From an uncultured Bacteroidota bacterium (GTDB lineage Bacteria > Bacteroidota > Bacteroidia > 2-12-FULL-35-15): 8,574 nucleotides of DNA. Under the pieces are notes generated by a model. The model was given only the letters and a program-made list of their open reading frames with translations. It had not been told where the DNA came from and did no database searches. Shown in pieces: positions 1 through 6,507 of this stretch. The first letter of the stretch is position 1. Every line of letters starts with the position of its first letter. Location of the stretch: assembly GCA_903881065.1 (NCBI GenBank), contig CAIRRW010000477.1, positions 1-8,574 of the forward strand, written 5' to 3'. A program made the position numbers and the translations under genes.

Positions 1-407
1 ATATTATAGGTGTTCCCTTCTTTAATAATTTCCGCCTTAAAAAATAAATCCTTGTCTTTACTCTCAACTTTAACTACTTCTTCAACTGTATACAAACTTA
101 ATATCGTACCGAACTCCTTGGAAATTGTATCCTTCGCCTCTTTAGGTAATTCGGAATATTTTATGGAATAATCCGTTTCCTGCCAATTGCCTTCCTTATC
201 AAAAGTTGTCGACATTTTAGAACCAAGTGAGGAAAATTCGGCAACATATTTATCATAGTCCAATTGCCAACTTACACGTTGAGCAGAAGGGTATTTATTT
301 TTAAAAGTGGATGTAACGTCTCTGGGAATGTTATCAGCAGAGATTTTTTGAGCAAACAGGCAGTTTCCCATCAGCATTCCTATTGAAATAATCAGAATTT
401 TTTTCAT
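1..407 (-). CDS. Secreted PepSY-like domain protein (partial, C-terminus beyond window)
   Basis: This reading frame starts with ATG at 407 on the minus strand and stays open to the window edge, giving about 135 residues. It begins MKKILIISIGMLMGNCLFAQ, a Sec signal peptide with a probable cut after FAQ; the Cys lies in GNC, which is not a proper lipobox. The mature part carries the pattern of Bacteroidota PepSY-like (DUF2874-type) proteins: IPRDV, FKNKYPSAQRVSW, a segment around YVAEF, then TTFDKEGNWQETDYSI. A second, weaker copy follows (ELPKEAKDTISKEF ... VVKVES ... LFFKAEI), matching the usual tandem-lobe layout. Such proteins are small and periplasmic; their molecular role is not established. 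The gene is divergent from the MFS gene, with 97 bp between the two starts. Family assignment is by remembered pattern, not by a search. Confidence 0.8.
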   Translation of the reverse strand, partial: MKKILIISIGMLMGNCLFAQKISADNIPRDVTSTFKNKYPSAQRVSWQLDYDKYVAEFSSLGSKMSTTFDKEGNWQETDYSIKYSELPKEAKDTISKEFGTILSLYTVEEVVKVESKDKDLFFKAEIIKEGNTYN

Positions 408-429
408 AAAGCATAAGTTTTAATAAATG

Positions 430-437
430 TAAAGGTA
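430..437 (-). promoter_or_regulatory. Possible -7 box for the PepSY-like gene
   Basis: Read on the minus strand the octamer is TACCTTTA, one mismatch from the Bacteroidota consensus TAnnTTTG, and it lies 22 bp before the ATG. No TTG is seen at the expected -33 distance. This is a weak call, supported mainly by position. Confidence 0.3.
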
Positions 438-486
438 GGTAAATTTTTATAATTGATTTAAAAGAGAGTAATAAAATATTAAAGTA

Positions 487-494
487 TAAATTTG
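487..494 (+). promoter_or_regulatory. Bacteroidota -7 box (TAAATTTG) before the MFS gene
   Basis: TAAATTTG is an exact match to TAnnTTTG. It ends only 10 bp before the annotated ATG, so the transcript would have a leader of a few nucleotides or none. No TTG lies about 19 bp upstream; the nearest is at 453-455, which is too far. The box is certain as sequence. Its use as a promoter is inferred. Confidence 0.5.
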
Positions 495-504
495 CCGACT
501 ATAA

Positions 505-1761
505 ATGAACAAATCATCTCACATTATAAAACATGATCCTTATGCAGCGTTGCGCATAAAAGAGTTTGTTTTCTTTATGTTAACCCGATTTTTCCTTACC
601 ATGGCAATTCAAATGCAAGGTGTAATAGTAGGTTGGCAGATTTATAAGTATACCAAAGATGAATTTGCTTTAGGAATGATCGGATTGGCAGAAGCAATTC
701 CTTTTATATTTGTTTCCTTGTTTTCAGGTCATGTAGCAGATACAATAAGTCGAAAGCGAATCATATTAGTATCATCATTGTTTCTTATTATTTCCACTTC
801 AACGCTTTTTTATTTTTCTCTTGACACTTCTACCGTTATTAAAACATATGGAACTACTCCTATTTTTATTGTAATAGGTAGCATTGGAATCATCCGTGGT
901 TTTTTCTCTGCTTCCTTTTCATCCTTTATGTCGCAGATAGTACCGCGTGAGTTATATGCTAATTCTGCTACTTGGAATAGTACTATTTGGCACGTCGCTT
1001 CTATTATAGGTCCGGCAATAGCTGGTTTTATTTGCGCAATAGGGTTTTCTACTGCCTATGGATTAAGTATTATCCTGATTTGCCTATCTGTTTTTTCATT
1101 GGTTTTTATTGCTTCGAAACCGTTGCCGAAAAAAGAAAAAGCGGAATCACTGAAAGAAAGTTTATCGGTTGGGATTAAATTTGTGTTTAGTAATCAAATA
1201 ATATTAGGAGCCCTTTCACTTGATTTATTTGCTGTTTTATTTGGAGGAGCAGTGGCTATGTTACCTGCTTACGCTGATAAAATATTACATGTTGGCTCAA
1301 TCGAATTAGGGTTTTTACGTGCTGCACCTGCCATAGGAGCTGTTATAATGGCTATCGTCATTGCTTATAAACCTCCAACACATAATGCTGGACAAAATCT
1401 TTTTTTTGCAATCGCAGCTTTCGGAATAGCCACAATTTTGTTTGGTATATCAACTAACTATTATTTATCTCTTTTCTTTTTGTTGCTTACCGGTGCATTT
1501 GATAATGTGAGTGTGGTTATCCGTCATACTATCCTCCAACTTTCCACACCAGATGAAATGCGTGGCCGCGTATCTGCCGTGAATAGTATCTTTATTGGTT
1601 CTTCCAACGAAATAGGCGGTTTCGAATCGGGAGTTGCTGCAAGAGCAATGGGCTTAAAACCTTCTGTTGTTTTTGGCGGAATAATGACAATTCTAATTGT
1701 AGGAGCAACCGCTAAAATCGCACCTAAACTCCGAAAGTTAAATCTGAAAAGTATTTATTAA
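505..1761 (+). CDS. MFS transporter, EntS/MFS_3-like exporter
   Basis: This 418-residue, strongly hydrophobic protein has the spacing of about 12 membrane helices. Residues 11-50 (DPYAALRIKEF ... LTRFFLTMAIQMQGVIVGWQ) are the N-terminal signature of a common Bacteroidota MFS group related to the EntS/MFS_3 exporters. Residues 74-85 (SGHVADTISRKR) are the loop 2-3 MFS motif with its conserved G, D and basic residues. Residues 348-376 (TPDEMRGRVSAVN ... GSSNEIGGFESG) are the conserved loop of the C-terminal half. It probably uses the proton gradient to export a small molecule across the inner membrane; the substrate cannot be read from the sequence. The start at 505 is preferred because the conserved N-terminal motif begins at residue 11, before the next Met at residue 25. 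Its TAA directly abuts the ATG of the next gene, so the two are almost certainly cotranscribed. Confidence 0.9.
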   Translation: MNKSSHIIKHDPYAALRIKEFVFFMLTRFFLTMAIQMQGVIVGWQIYKYTKDEFALGMIGLAEAIPFIFVSLFSGHVADTISRKRIILVSSLFLIISTSTLFYFSLDTSTVIKTYGTTPIFIVIGSIGIIRGFFSASFSSFMSQIVPRELYANSATWNSTIWHVASIIGPAIAGFICAIGFSTAYGLSIILICLSVFSLVFIASKPLPKKEKAESLKESLSVGIKFVFSNQIILGALSLDLFAVLFGGAVAMLPAYADKILHVGSIELGFLRAAPAIGAVIMAIVIAYKPPTHNAGQNLFFAIAAFGIATILFGISTNYYLSLFFLLLTGAFDNVSVVIRHTILQLSTPDEMRGRVSAVNSIFIGSSNEIGGFESGVAARAMGLKPSVVFGGIMTILIVGATAKIAPKLRKLNLKSIY

Positions 1762-3168
1762 ATGGGAATATTTTCGTTTATCAAAAATACTACCACATCA
1801 AAAATAGTGTTGTTCCTACTATGCATTACTATGATTGGTTCTGTATTCGGTTTGAAACGATGGTCCTACGCAGAAACCCCAAGTAAAATAATTAATTGGG
1901 ATGTTACATCCTATTATTCATATTTGCCTGCTGCCTTTGTTTACCATGATATTACTTTTGAATTTATTAAGAAATTCCCTGAAAAGAAGTTTGGAGAAAA
2001 GCATGAATTCTTCTATCAAACGGCCACTAATGGTGGCAAAGTAGCTAAGTTTACAATGGGGGCAGCCATAATGTATGCTCCGTTTTTCTTTATCGCACAT
2101 CTCTCCGCTCACCTGTTTAATTATGAAGCCAATGGTTTTTCTACTCCTTATGAATTTTTTCTGGCAGTTTCTTCGCTGTTTTATTTGCTCATCGGATTAT
2201 ATTTTCTAAGGAAATCAGTATTGCTTTTTTTTAACGAAACTGCTACAAGTATTACCATAATCAGCATAATGCTGGGCACCAATTTATACTATTATTCAAC
2301 TAACGAACCGGCAATGACCCACGCTTATTCGTTTACATTGGTTTCTGCTTTTCTATACCAATTTTTACAATGGTACAATAATCCAAATTTCAGAAAAGCA
2401 ATTTTTGTTGGATTGCTTTTCGGTATGATTGTTTTAATTAGGCCAGTTAATTGTATCATTTTTCTGTTCCCTTTATTATATGGTATCTATTCAAAAGACA
2501 CATTGCTGATCAAAATGAACTATATCAAGTTAAACTCGAAACATCTTATTCTAATGGGTCTAACTTGCTTTATAGTTTTTATTCCGCAATTAATTTATTG
2601 GAAGTATATAACAGGACATTGGTTATTTTATTCCTATTTAAATGAATCTTTCTTCTTCAGCCACCCTCATATTATCTCAGGGCTATTTAGTTATCGAAAC
2701 GGCTGGCTTATTTATTCGCCCATTATAATTCTTTCAATTATCGGAATCTTCCGTTTAGCAATAAATAATAAAAAACTATTCCTCCCTGTTTTATCTTTTC
2801 TTCTTATTAATGTATATGTCGCTTATAGCTGGTGGACATGGTGGTATGGAGGAAGCTTCGGTAGTCGCCCAATGATTGATACCTATCCAATTTTAGCATT
2901 ACCTATGGCTGCCTTTTTTCAGACGGTCTTTAGTAAATCGAGAATAATTTCTCTTTCATTAATCACTGTAGTAGTTGCTTTCATTTCCTTAAACTTATTC
3001 CAATCCTTTCAAAAAAGGAAAGGAATTATTCACTTCGATGCCATGACCAAAGAGGCATATTGGTATGTCTTCTTGAAATCCGATTTATCTTTTGATGAAC
3101 GCATAGCTTATGATAAACTATTGGTTCACCCTGATTATGATAATGCCCTACTTGGCAAAGAAGAGTAA
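1762..3168 (+). CDS. Polytopic membrane protein, GT-C glycosyltransferase-like
   Basis: This 468-residue integral membrane protein has about ten or more hydrophobic segments. The first helix (about 14-31) is followed by an outward loop containing NWDVTSYYSYLPA (45-57). An Asp in the first periplasmic loop is typical of GT-C fold enzymes that use polyprenyl-phosphate sugars, such as the PMT/ArnT (GT39) group. Other motifs are NEPAMTHAYSF (181-191), the RP pair at 227-228, and WWYGGSFGSRPMIDTYPILALP (360-381), the last of which I recognise from Bacteroidota proteins often labelled glycosyltransferase family 39-like or hypothetical. The C-terminal 50 residues are hydrophilic and contain no TPR units. 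Transfer of a sugar to an envelope acceptor is plausible but unproven, and no partner glycan genes are nearby. The ATG follows the preceding stop with no gap and no visible ribosome binding site outside the upstream gene, suggesting translational coupling. Confidence 0.75.
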   Translation: MGIFSFIKNTTTSKIVLFLLCITMIGSVFGLKRWSYAETPSKIINWDVTSYYSYLPAAFVYHDITFEFIKKFPEKKFGEKHEFFYQTATNGGKVAKFTMGAAIMYAPFFFIAHLSAHLFNYEANGFSTPYEFFLAVSSLFYLLIGLYFLRKSVLLFFNETATSITIISIMLGTNLYYYSTNEPAMTHAYSFTLVSAFLYQFLQWYNNPNFRKAIFVGLLFGMIVLIRPVNCIIFLFPLLYGIYSKDTLLIKMNYIKLNSKHLILMGLTCFIVFIPQLIYWKYITGHWLFYSYLNESFFFSHPHIISGLFSYRNGWLIYSPIIILSIIGIFRLAINNKKLFLPVLSFLLINVYVAYSWWTWWYGGSFGSRPMIDTYPILALPMAAFFQTVFSKSRIISLSLITVVVAFISLNLFQSFQKRKGIIHFDAMTKEAYWYVFLKSDLSFDERIAYDKLLVHPDYDNALLGKEE

Positions 3169-3208
3169 AAATAGACTTTAAGTTATTTCTTAGAAAAACA
3201 CCTCTCTG

Positions 3209-3341
3209 CAATGGTCACGCGATGTCCAGCAATGGTCATCCGATGTCGTACAATGGCCTCCCGATGTCTTACAAAATGCTCGCGATGTCTTACAAAACGC
3301 TTGCGATGTCTTACAAAACGCTCGCGATGTCTTACAAAACA
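3209..3341. repeat. 21-bp tandem repeat array, six GATGTC-centred units
   Basis: The core GATGTC begins at 3221, 3242, 3263, 3284, 3305 and 3326, exactly 21 bp apart, with a partial unit before the first. Units four to six are nearly identical, with core GCGATGTCTTACAAAACGCT. Units one to three diverge progressively toward the 5' end (CCAGCAATGG, CGTACAATGG, CTTACAAAATG after the core). The unit is about 48% GC, richer than its surroundings. Because 21 is a multiple of three, the plus-strand frames stay open through the array. One frame has an ATG in every unit and reads MSYKTLA heptads from 3222 to a TAA at 3369-3371 (49 residues). It could be a minisatellite, a protein or nucleic-acid binding array, or a tiny repetitive peptide gene. 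The array itself is plain in the sequence; its function is unknown. Confidence 0.93.
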
Positions 3342-3361
3342 CTATTTTATTTCAAAATTCA

Positions 3362-3389
3362 GCCTTTATAAATATAAAAGGCCTTTTTT
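3362..3389 (+). terminator. Rho-independent terminator downstream of the GT-C-like gene
   Basis: GCCTTT (3362-3367) pairs with AAAGGC (3377-3382) across an AT-rich loop that can add a few A-T pairs. A six-T run (3384-3389) follows one base after the stem. It lies 193 bp past the stop of the membrane protein gene and just after the 21-bp array, so transcripts of the two-gene unit would include the array before stopping here. Confidence 0.65.
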
Positions 3390-3462
3390 AAGCGCGCCAA
3401 AGCATTTTCGCCCATTCAAATTTCAAAACAGCCATTTATTCACCGGTAGCCTTTCTCGTCTC

Positions 3463-3488
3463 TTTTCAAAATCAACCTGTTTTGAAAA
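3463..3488. repeat. 9-bp inverted repeat TTTTCAAAA / TTTTGAAAA
   Basis: Perfect 9-bp arms at 3463-3471 and 3480-3488 enclose an 8-bp spacer (TCAACCTG). No T-run follows, so it is not an obvious terminator. It sits 24 bp upstream of the -33 element of the next gene's promoter, where a regulator site would be plausible. The arms are AT-rich and may be chance. Confidence 0.45.
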
Positions 3489-3512
3489 TAAATTATGGCA
3501 GTACTATTCTTA

Positions 3513-3542
3513 TTGTCGGGTAAAGGTTTATTATTATTTTTG
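3513..3542 (+). promoter_or_regulatory. Bacteroidota promoter, TTG-N19-TATTTTTG
   Basis: TTG at 3513-3515 is followed after 19 bp by TATTTTTG at 3535-3542, matching the -33/-7 architecture of Bacteroidota housekeeping promoters (TTG, about 19 bp, TAnnTTTG). Transcription would begin around 3547-3549, leaving a leader of about 130 nt before the ATG at 3678. It is the only promoter in the window where both elements fit. Confidence 0.6.
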
Positions 3543-3553
3543 TCGTCCCTAAT

Positions 3554-3614
3554 ACAAACCAAGATTGTTGTGTTAATGTAATTTTTAACAAAGACAATAG
3601 GTTTGTTTTTTTTT
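3554..3614 (+). terminator. Long imperfect hairpin plus T-run in the leader (attenuator or terminator)
   Basis: Three helices stack in one arm. ACAAACC (3554-3560) pairs with GGTTTGT (3600-3606), ATTGT (3564-3568) with ACAAT (3594-3598), and TGTTAA (3571-3576) with TTAACA (3585-3590), closing an 8-nt loop. That gives 18 pairs with two small internal loops, followed directly by eight T (3607-3614). This is the form of an intrinsic terminator read on the plus strand. An alternative shorter pairing, AACAAA (3587-3592) with TTTGTT (3602-3607), uses the same 3' arm. As it lies between the promoter at 3513-3542 and the ATG at 3678, it may be an attenuator; otherwise it is a second backup terminator for upstream transcription. 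Confidence 0.5.
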
Positions 3615-3677
3615 CGTTTACTAATAAAGAATAAAAAACTTTCATCGGAAAACTAGGGGAAGAATAGACTAACAAGT

Positions 3678-5552
3678 ATGAATTTGAATCAATCACGAAT
3701 AATTAATACCACTTTCATAGGGTTGACATTGTTTGTATTCCTTACTTTTATTGGAATTGGCAGTGCAAATGCCCAGTTTAAATTCAATATAGAAGGAGTA
3801 GTAAAAGAAAATGAAAAAGGACTAAGCGGAGTTCTGGTTACACTTTCAAATGATGAGTCCGACCAGACTAAACAGGCTACAACTAGCGCTTCCGGCAGTT
3901 TTTCATTCAGCCTGAAACCCAACCAGGAATATACACTTACGGCCTTTAAAGAAGGTTATGTAAAAGTAAAACTCCTTTATTCAACAATAGGATTTTCTGA
4001 TGAAGAAATAAAGGATTTTAAAGGCAGTAGCAAACCCGAATTTGAATTATTCAAATTACCTCAGGACGAAAAACTTGCCGACCAAATTAATGAAGAATTT
4101 GAAAAGCCTCTCATGAGTTATTTCTATAGTTCAGGCAAAGCAGGTCTAAGTGCTGATGAAGATGTAAATGAATCGATGCAAAAGGAATTTCTGAAGTATC
4201 AGAAAATAGCAGATGATATTAATACAGGAGGTGCACTTGCCGAATCTAAATATAAGGCAGCATTGGCTAAAGGCGACAAAGCACTGATGGCAAAAAACTA
4301 TGATCAGGCAAAAGCTGGTTACAATGAAGCATTAATACTAAAATCGAATGAGCAATTGCCAAAAACAAAACTTGCAGAAGTTGATAAAGCAATTGCGGAT
4401 GCTGCGGATAAAGATAAATTGGCAAGCGAAAAAGCAAAAGCCGATGCTGCCGAAAAGGAACGTCTAGCTAAAGCTAAAGCGGATGCCGATGCTGCTGAAA
4501 AAGCAAGATTGGCTAAAGAAAAAGCTGATGCTGCCGATAAAGATAGATTGGCTAAAGAGTCTACAGCAGCCGATGCAGCCGAGAGAGATAGGGTAGCTAA
4601 AGAAAAAGCAGCGACTGAAAAAGCAGAGAAAGATAGAATTGCAAAAGCCAAAGCGGATGCCGATGCTGCTGCTTTAGCAGAAAAACAAAGACAGACATCT
4701 GCAGAAAACGCAAAAAAAGACAGTATTGCTAAAGCAACAGCCTCCGCTGCTGCCGCTGAATTAGCAGAAAAACAAAGAATAGCAGCGACTGAAAAAGCAG
4801 AGAAAGATAGAATAACAAAAGCCAAAGCGGATGCCGATGCTGCTGCTTTAGTTGAAAAACAAAGACTGACAGCTGCAGAAAATGCAAAAAAAGACAGTAT
4901 TGCTAAAGCAACCACTGCAGCTGCAGCTGCTGAATTAGCGGAGAAGCAACGAGTAGCTGCAGCTGAAAAAGCAGAAAGAGATAGAATAGCAAAAGAGAAA
5001 TCCGATGCCGACGCTGCAGAAAGGGAAAAAAGAGCAAAGGAGAAAGCAATGGCGGATGCTGCTGAAAAAGCCCGTATTGAAAAGGAAAAAGAGAAAGAAG
5101 CAAAAGAAAAAGCTCTAGCAAATGCAGAAGAGAAAGCTCGCCTTGAAAAAGAAAGAAAGGAAAAAGAACTACTGGATAGATATACTACTTATATAAATAG
5201 AGGTGATTCGGCTATTTCTGAGCAGGATTATGATGCAGCAAAAGTTGCATTTAATGAAGCGTTAAAAGTTAAGGAAAATGAACTCTATCCTAAAAAGCGA
5301 ATAGCTGACACAGAGACATTAAAAATAAAATATGACGTAGATAAAAATGATCTTGCGAAAAAATATCCTAAAGGCGTTACCGAAGAAATCGTAACAGAGA
5401 ACAATGCAAAAGTTACCAGACGTATCGTTGTAATAGGTAATAAAGGTTACCTATATACCAAAAAGGAAACCAACTTTGGAACCTTTTACTTTAAAGATGG
5501 AGTTGCAATTACTGATAAAGAATTTAATAAGGACACAGTTATTAAAAAGTAA
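3678..5552 (+). CDS. Exported repeat protein: regulatory-like domain, TPR-like modules, long Ala/Lys-rich helix
   Basis: This 624-residue protein starts with a signal peptide (hydrophobic 11-29, probable cut after SANA at 32; no lipobox Cys). Residues about 36-100 look like a carboxypeptidase regulatory-like beta-sandwich (IEGVVKENEKGLSGVLVTL ... GSFSFSLKPNQEYTLTAFKEGY). Two related TPR-like modules follow, at about 191-239 and 501-549, sharing a GD.A....YD.AK..(Y/F)NEAL..K.NE..PK pattern. Between them, about 240-500 is charged, Ala-rich and probably one long helix or coiled coil resembling the TolA middle region, with 29-residue repeats at 316-431. The C-terminus (KYPKGVTEEIVTENNAKVTRRIVVIGNKG ... 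GTFYFKDG) is a module I recognise from other Bacteroidota proteins with such TPR-like units. A periplasmic or envelope structural role is likely, but the function is unknown. The next gene converges on it, the two stops lying 12 bp apart. Confidence 0.85.
   Translation: MNLNQSRIINTTFIGLTLFVFLTFIGIGSANAQFKFNIEGVVKENEKGLSGVLVTLSNDESDQTKQATTSASGSFSFSLKPNQEYTLTAFKEGYVKVKLLYSTIGFSDEEIKDFKGSSKPEFELFKLPQDEKLADQINEEFEKPLMSYFYSSGKAGLSADEDVNESMQKEFLKYQKIADDINTGGALAESKYKAALAKGDKALMAKNYDQAKAGYNEALILKSNEQLPKTKLAEVDKAIADAADKDKLASEKAKADAAEKERLAKAKADADAAEKARLAKEKADAADKDRLAKESTAADAAERDRVAKEKAATEKAEKDRIAKAKADADAAALAEKQRQTSAENAKKDSIAKATASAAAAELAEKQRIAATEKAEKDRITKAKADADAAALVEKQRLTAAENAKKDSIAKATTAAAAAELAEKQRVAAAEKAERDRIAKEKSDADAAEREKRAKEKAMADAAEKARIEKEKEKEAKEKALANAEEKARLEKERKEKELLDRYTTYINRGDSAISEQDYDAAKVAFNEALKVKENELYPKKRIADTETLKIKYDVDKNDLAKKYPKGVTEEIVTENNAKVTRRIVVIGNKGYLYTKKETNFGTFYFKDGVAITDKEFNKDTVIKK
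4623..4970 (+). repeat. Four in-frame 87-bp (29-residue) tandem repeats
   Basis: Residues 316-344, 345-373, 374-402 and 403-431 align without gaps on the pattern A(E/K)KD(R/S)I.KA.A.A.AA.L.EKQR. Odd and even copies resemble each other most, so the array reads as a 58-residue (174-bp) unit duplicated: 4611-4784 and 4785-4958 differ at few bases. A weaker fifth start is visible at 432. This indicates stepwise growth, first 29 to 58 residues and then a recent duplication of the 58. Confidence 0.88.
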
Positions 5553-5553
5553 T

Positions 5554-5577
5554 GGAGAAATTAATCACAATTTCTTC
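5554..5577 (-). terminator. Weak hairpin between converging genes
   Basis: GGAGAAATT (5554-5562) faces AATTTCTTC (5569-5577) around a 6-nt loop. On the plus strand all nine positions pair, one as G-U; on the minus strand one is a mismatch. Reading the minus strand, ATTACTTTTT follows, so it might end the peptidase transcript. It lies across the 12-bp gap and the peptidase stop codon. The stem is AT-rich and the evidence thin. Confidence 0.3.
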
Positions 5578-6476
5578 ATCAACTCATTATAAATTTTTAC
5601 CATCGAATCGATATCCTTCTTGAATACTTTTTCATTAGGTGTATGCACATTGTCTTCTGGAGCACCTACAAAGCACCAGTCCCAAGGGTTTTCCGACATT
5701 TGAAGTTCTTTGGCATCACTGCCGCCGCTACCTTCTACTTCCATTTGAAATGGAATTTTTGATTTTTTAGCTATTTCAAGTATTCTATTAATATAACTTC
5801 TACGTGGTACCAAACTATCGCGTAATGAAATCACTACTCCTTTGCCATGTGGCACACCCTCAGTAACCCAAGTTATATCGGATATTAATGCCTGTTTTAC
5901 TTTATATTTATCATAAATGAATTTCTGTAAAAAGGAAACACTACCACCTCCGTGTTCTTCCCAGCACGAAAAAACAATTATGCCATCCTTTAATGTTTCC
6001 GCCACTTTCAAAGCACTCCAAACGCCAAGTCGATTGTCCATATAACAGCATTGTACATATTCTTTAGTCTCGCGCCAGTTCGGCTTAAAGGTTAGTTCAG
6101 TACCGCGTTCCAAAACACGCTTATATTTATAAGTAAAGTTGTTTTCTTTATCAACTGCAAGAGTACAGTCTATTTTGCCTTTATCATCTTCACCAACCAG
6201 ATGAAATCCATCCACTGTTCGTGGTCCGCCAATTTTAACAAGCTGTTGTCCGTAACGAACAGTAAACCCAATACTATCCAAATGAGCAAATATCGCAGTT
6301 CGCGGTTTCCCGAAAACCATTATAATACAATCCTGAAAACCATCACCAGAATATACTTTAGGCTTGTGTTTCCAGCTCTTCTTATTCTTTTCGATATAGT
6401 TTAATACAAATTTTGTCATAGGTGATTCATTGCCGGAAGGAGCATGAATTGCACACATTTCTTTTAGTAGTTTCAT
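5565..6476 (-). CDS. M42-family aminopeptidase-like metallopeptidase
   Basis: This 303-residue cytosolic protein without a signal peptide matches the M42 (glutamyl aminopeptidase / deblocking aminopeptidase) zinc hydrolases. Visible elements are the N-terminal MCAIHAPSGNE (7-17), the first metal motif AHLDSIGF (H65, D67), the bridging Asp in YMDNRLG (D147), the catalytic/metal pair CWEEHGGG (E173, E174), D200 in SDITWV, the GGSDA motif (251-255), and the last His in VHTPNEKV (H278). All expected two-metal ligands are present, so it should be active in removing N-terminal residues from peptides. It is shorter than typical M42 enzymes (roughly 340-360 residues), and EEHGGG differs from the usual EEVGLRG. 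The start gives the normal N-terminal motif within ten residues. It lies 64 bp downstream of yigZ and has its own promoter box. Confidence 0.85.
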   Translation of the reverse strand: MKLLKEMCAIHAPSGNESPMTKFVLNYIEKNKKSWKHKPKVYSGDGFQDCIIMVFGKPRTAIFAHLDSIGFTVRYGQQLVKIGGPRTVDGFHLVGEDDKGKIDCTLAVDKENNFTYKYKRVLERGTELTFKPNWRETKEYVQCCYMDNRLGVWSALKVAETLKDGIIVFSCWEEHGGGSVSFLQKFIYDKYKVKQALISDITWVTEGVPHGKGVVISLRDSLVPRRSYINRILEIAKKSKIPFQMEVEGSGGSDAKELQMSENPWDWCFVGAPEDNVHTPNEKVFKKDIDSMVKIYNELMKKL

Positions 6477-6507
6477 TTCTGTTTATTATTTTACTTTTAT
6501 GAGGATA

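Larger units (their letters stand above)
3169..3677. other. 509-bp gene-free region with repeats, terminators and a promoter
   Basis: This is the only stretch over 300 bp without a convincing conventional gene. In order it holds a six-unit 21-bp tandem repeat, an intrinsic terminator (3362-3389), a 9-bp inverted repeat (3463-3488), a promoter (3513-3542) and a long hairpin with a T-run (3554-3614) in the leader of the next gene. A plus-strand frame from 3211 to 3552 is open only because the repeat period is divisible by three; its translation resembles no family I know. Confidence 0.8.

Noticed and set aside
987..1178. Short plus-strand frame inside the MFS gene
   Set aside because: It overlaps a well-supported transporter gene in another frame, has no promoter or start context and resembles no family.
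3221..3340. The repeat array as a possible CRISPR array
   Set aside because: Units are contiguous 21-mers with no unique spacers, there is no 24-40 bp repeat with spacer alternation, and no cas genes are in the window.
3211..3552. A 113-residue plus-strand frame with RCLTKRS repeats
   Set aside because: It is open because the 21-bp period is a multiple of three. Differences between units change amino acids more in this frame than in the MSYKTLA frame, and the part after the array passes through terminator and promoter sequences.
4319..4915. A 198-residue minus-strand open frame rich in Ala, Ser, Phe and Leu
   Set aside because: It is the antisense of the Lys/Ala-rich repeat region. The low-complexity composition of the real gene suppresses stops on the other strand, and the translation resembles no family.
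4903..5121. A 72-residue Leu/Phe-rich minus-strand frame resembling a membrane peptide
   Set aside because: It is a shadow of the Glu/Lys-rich coding strand: AAA, GAA and AAG codons read as Phe and Leu on the opposite strand.
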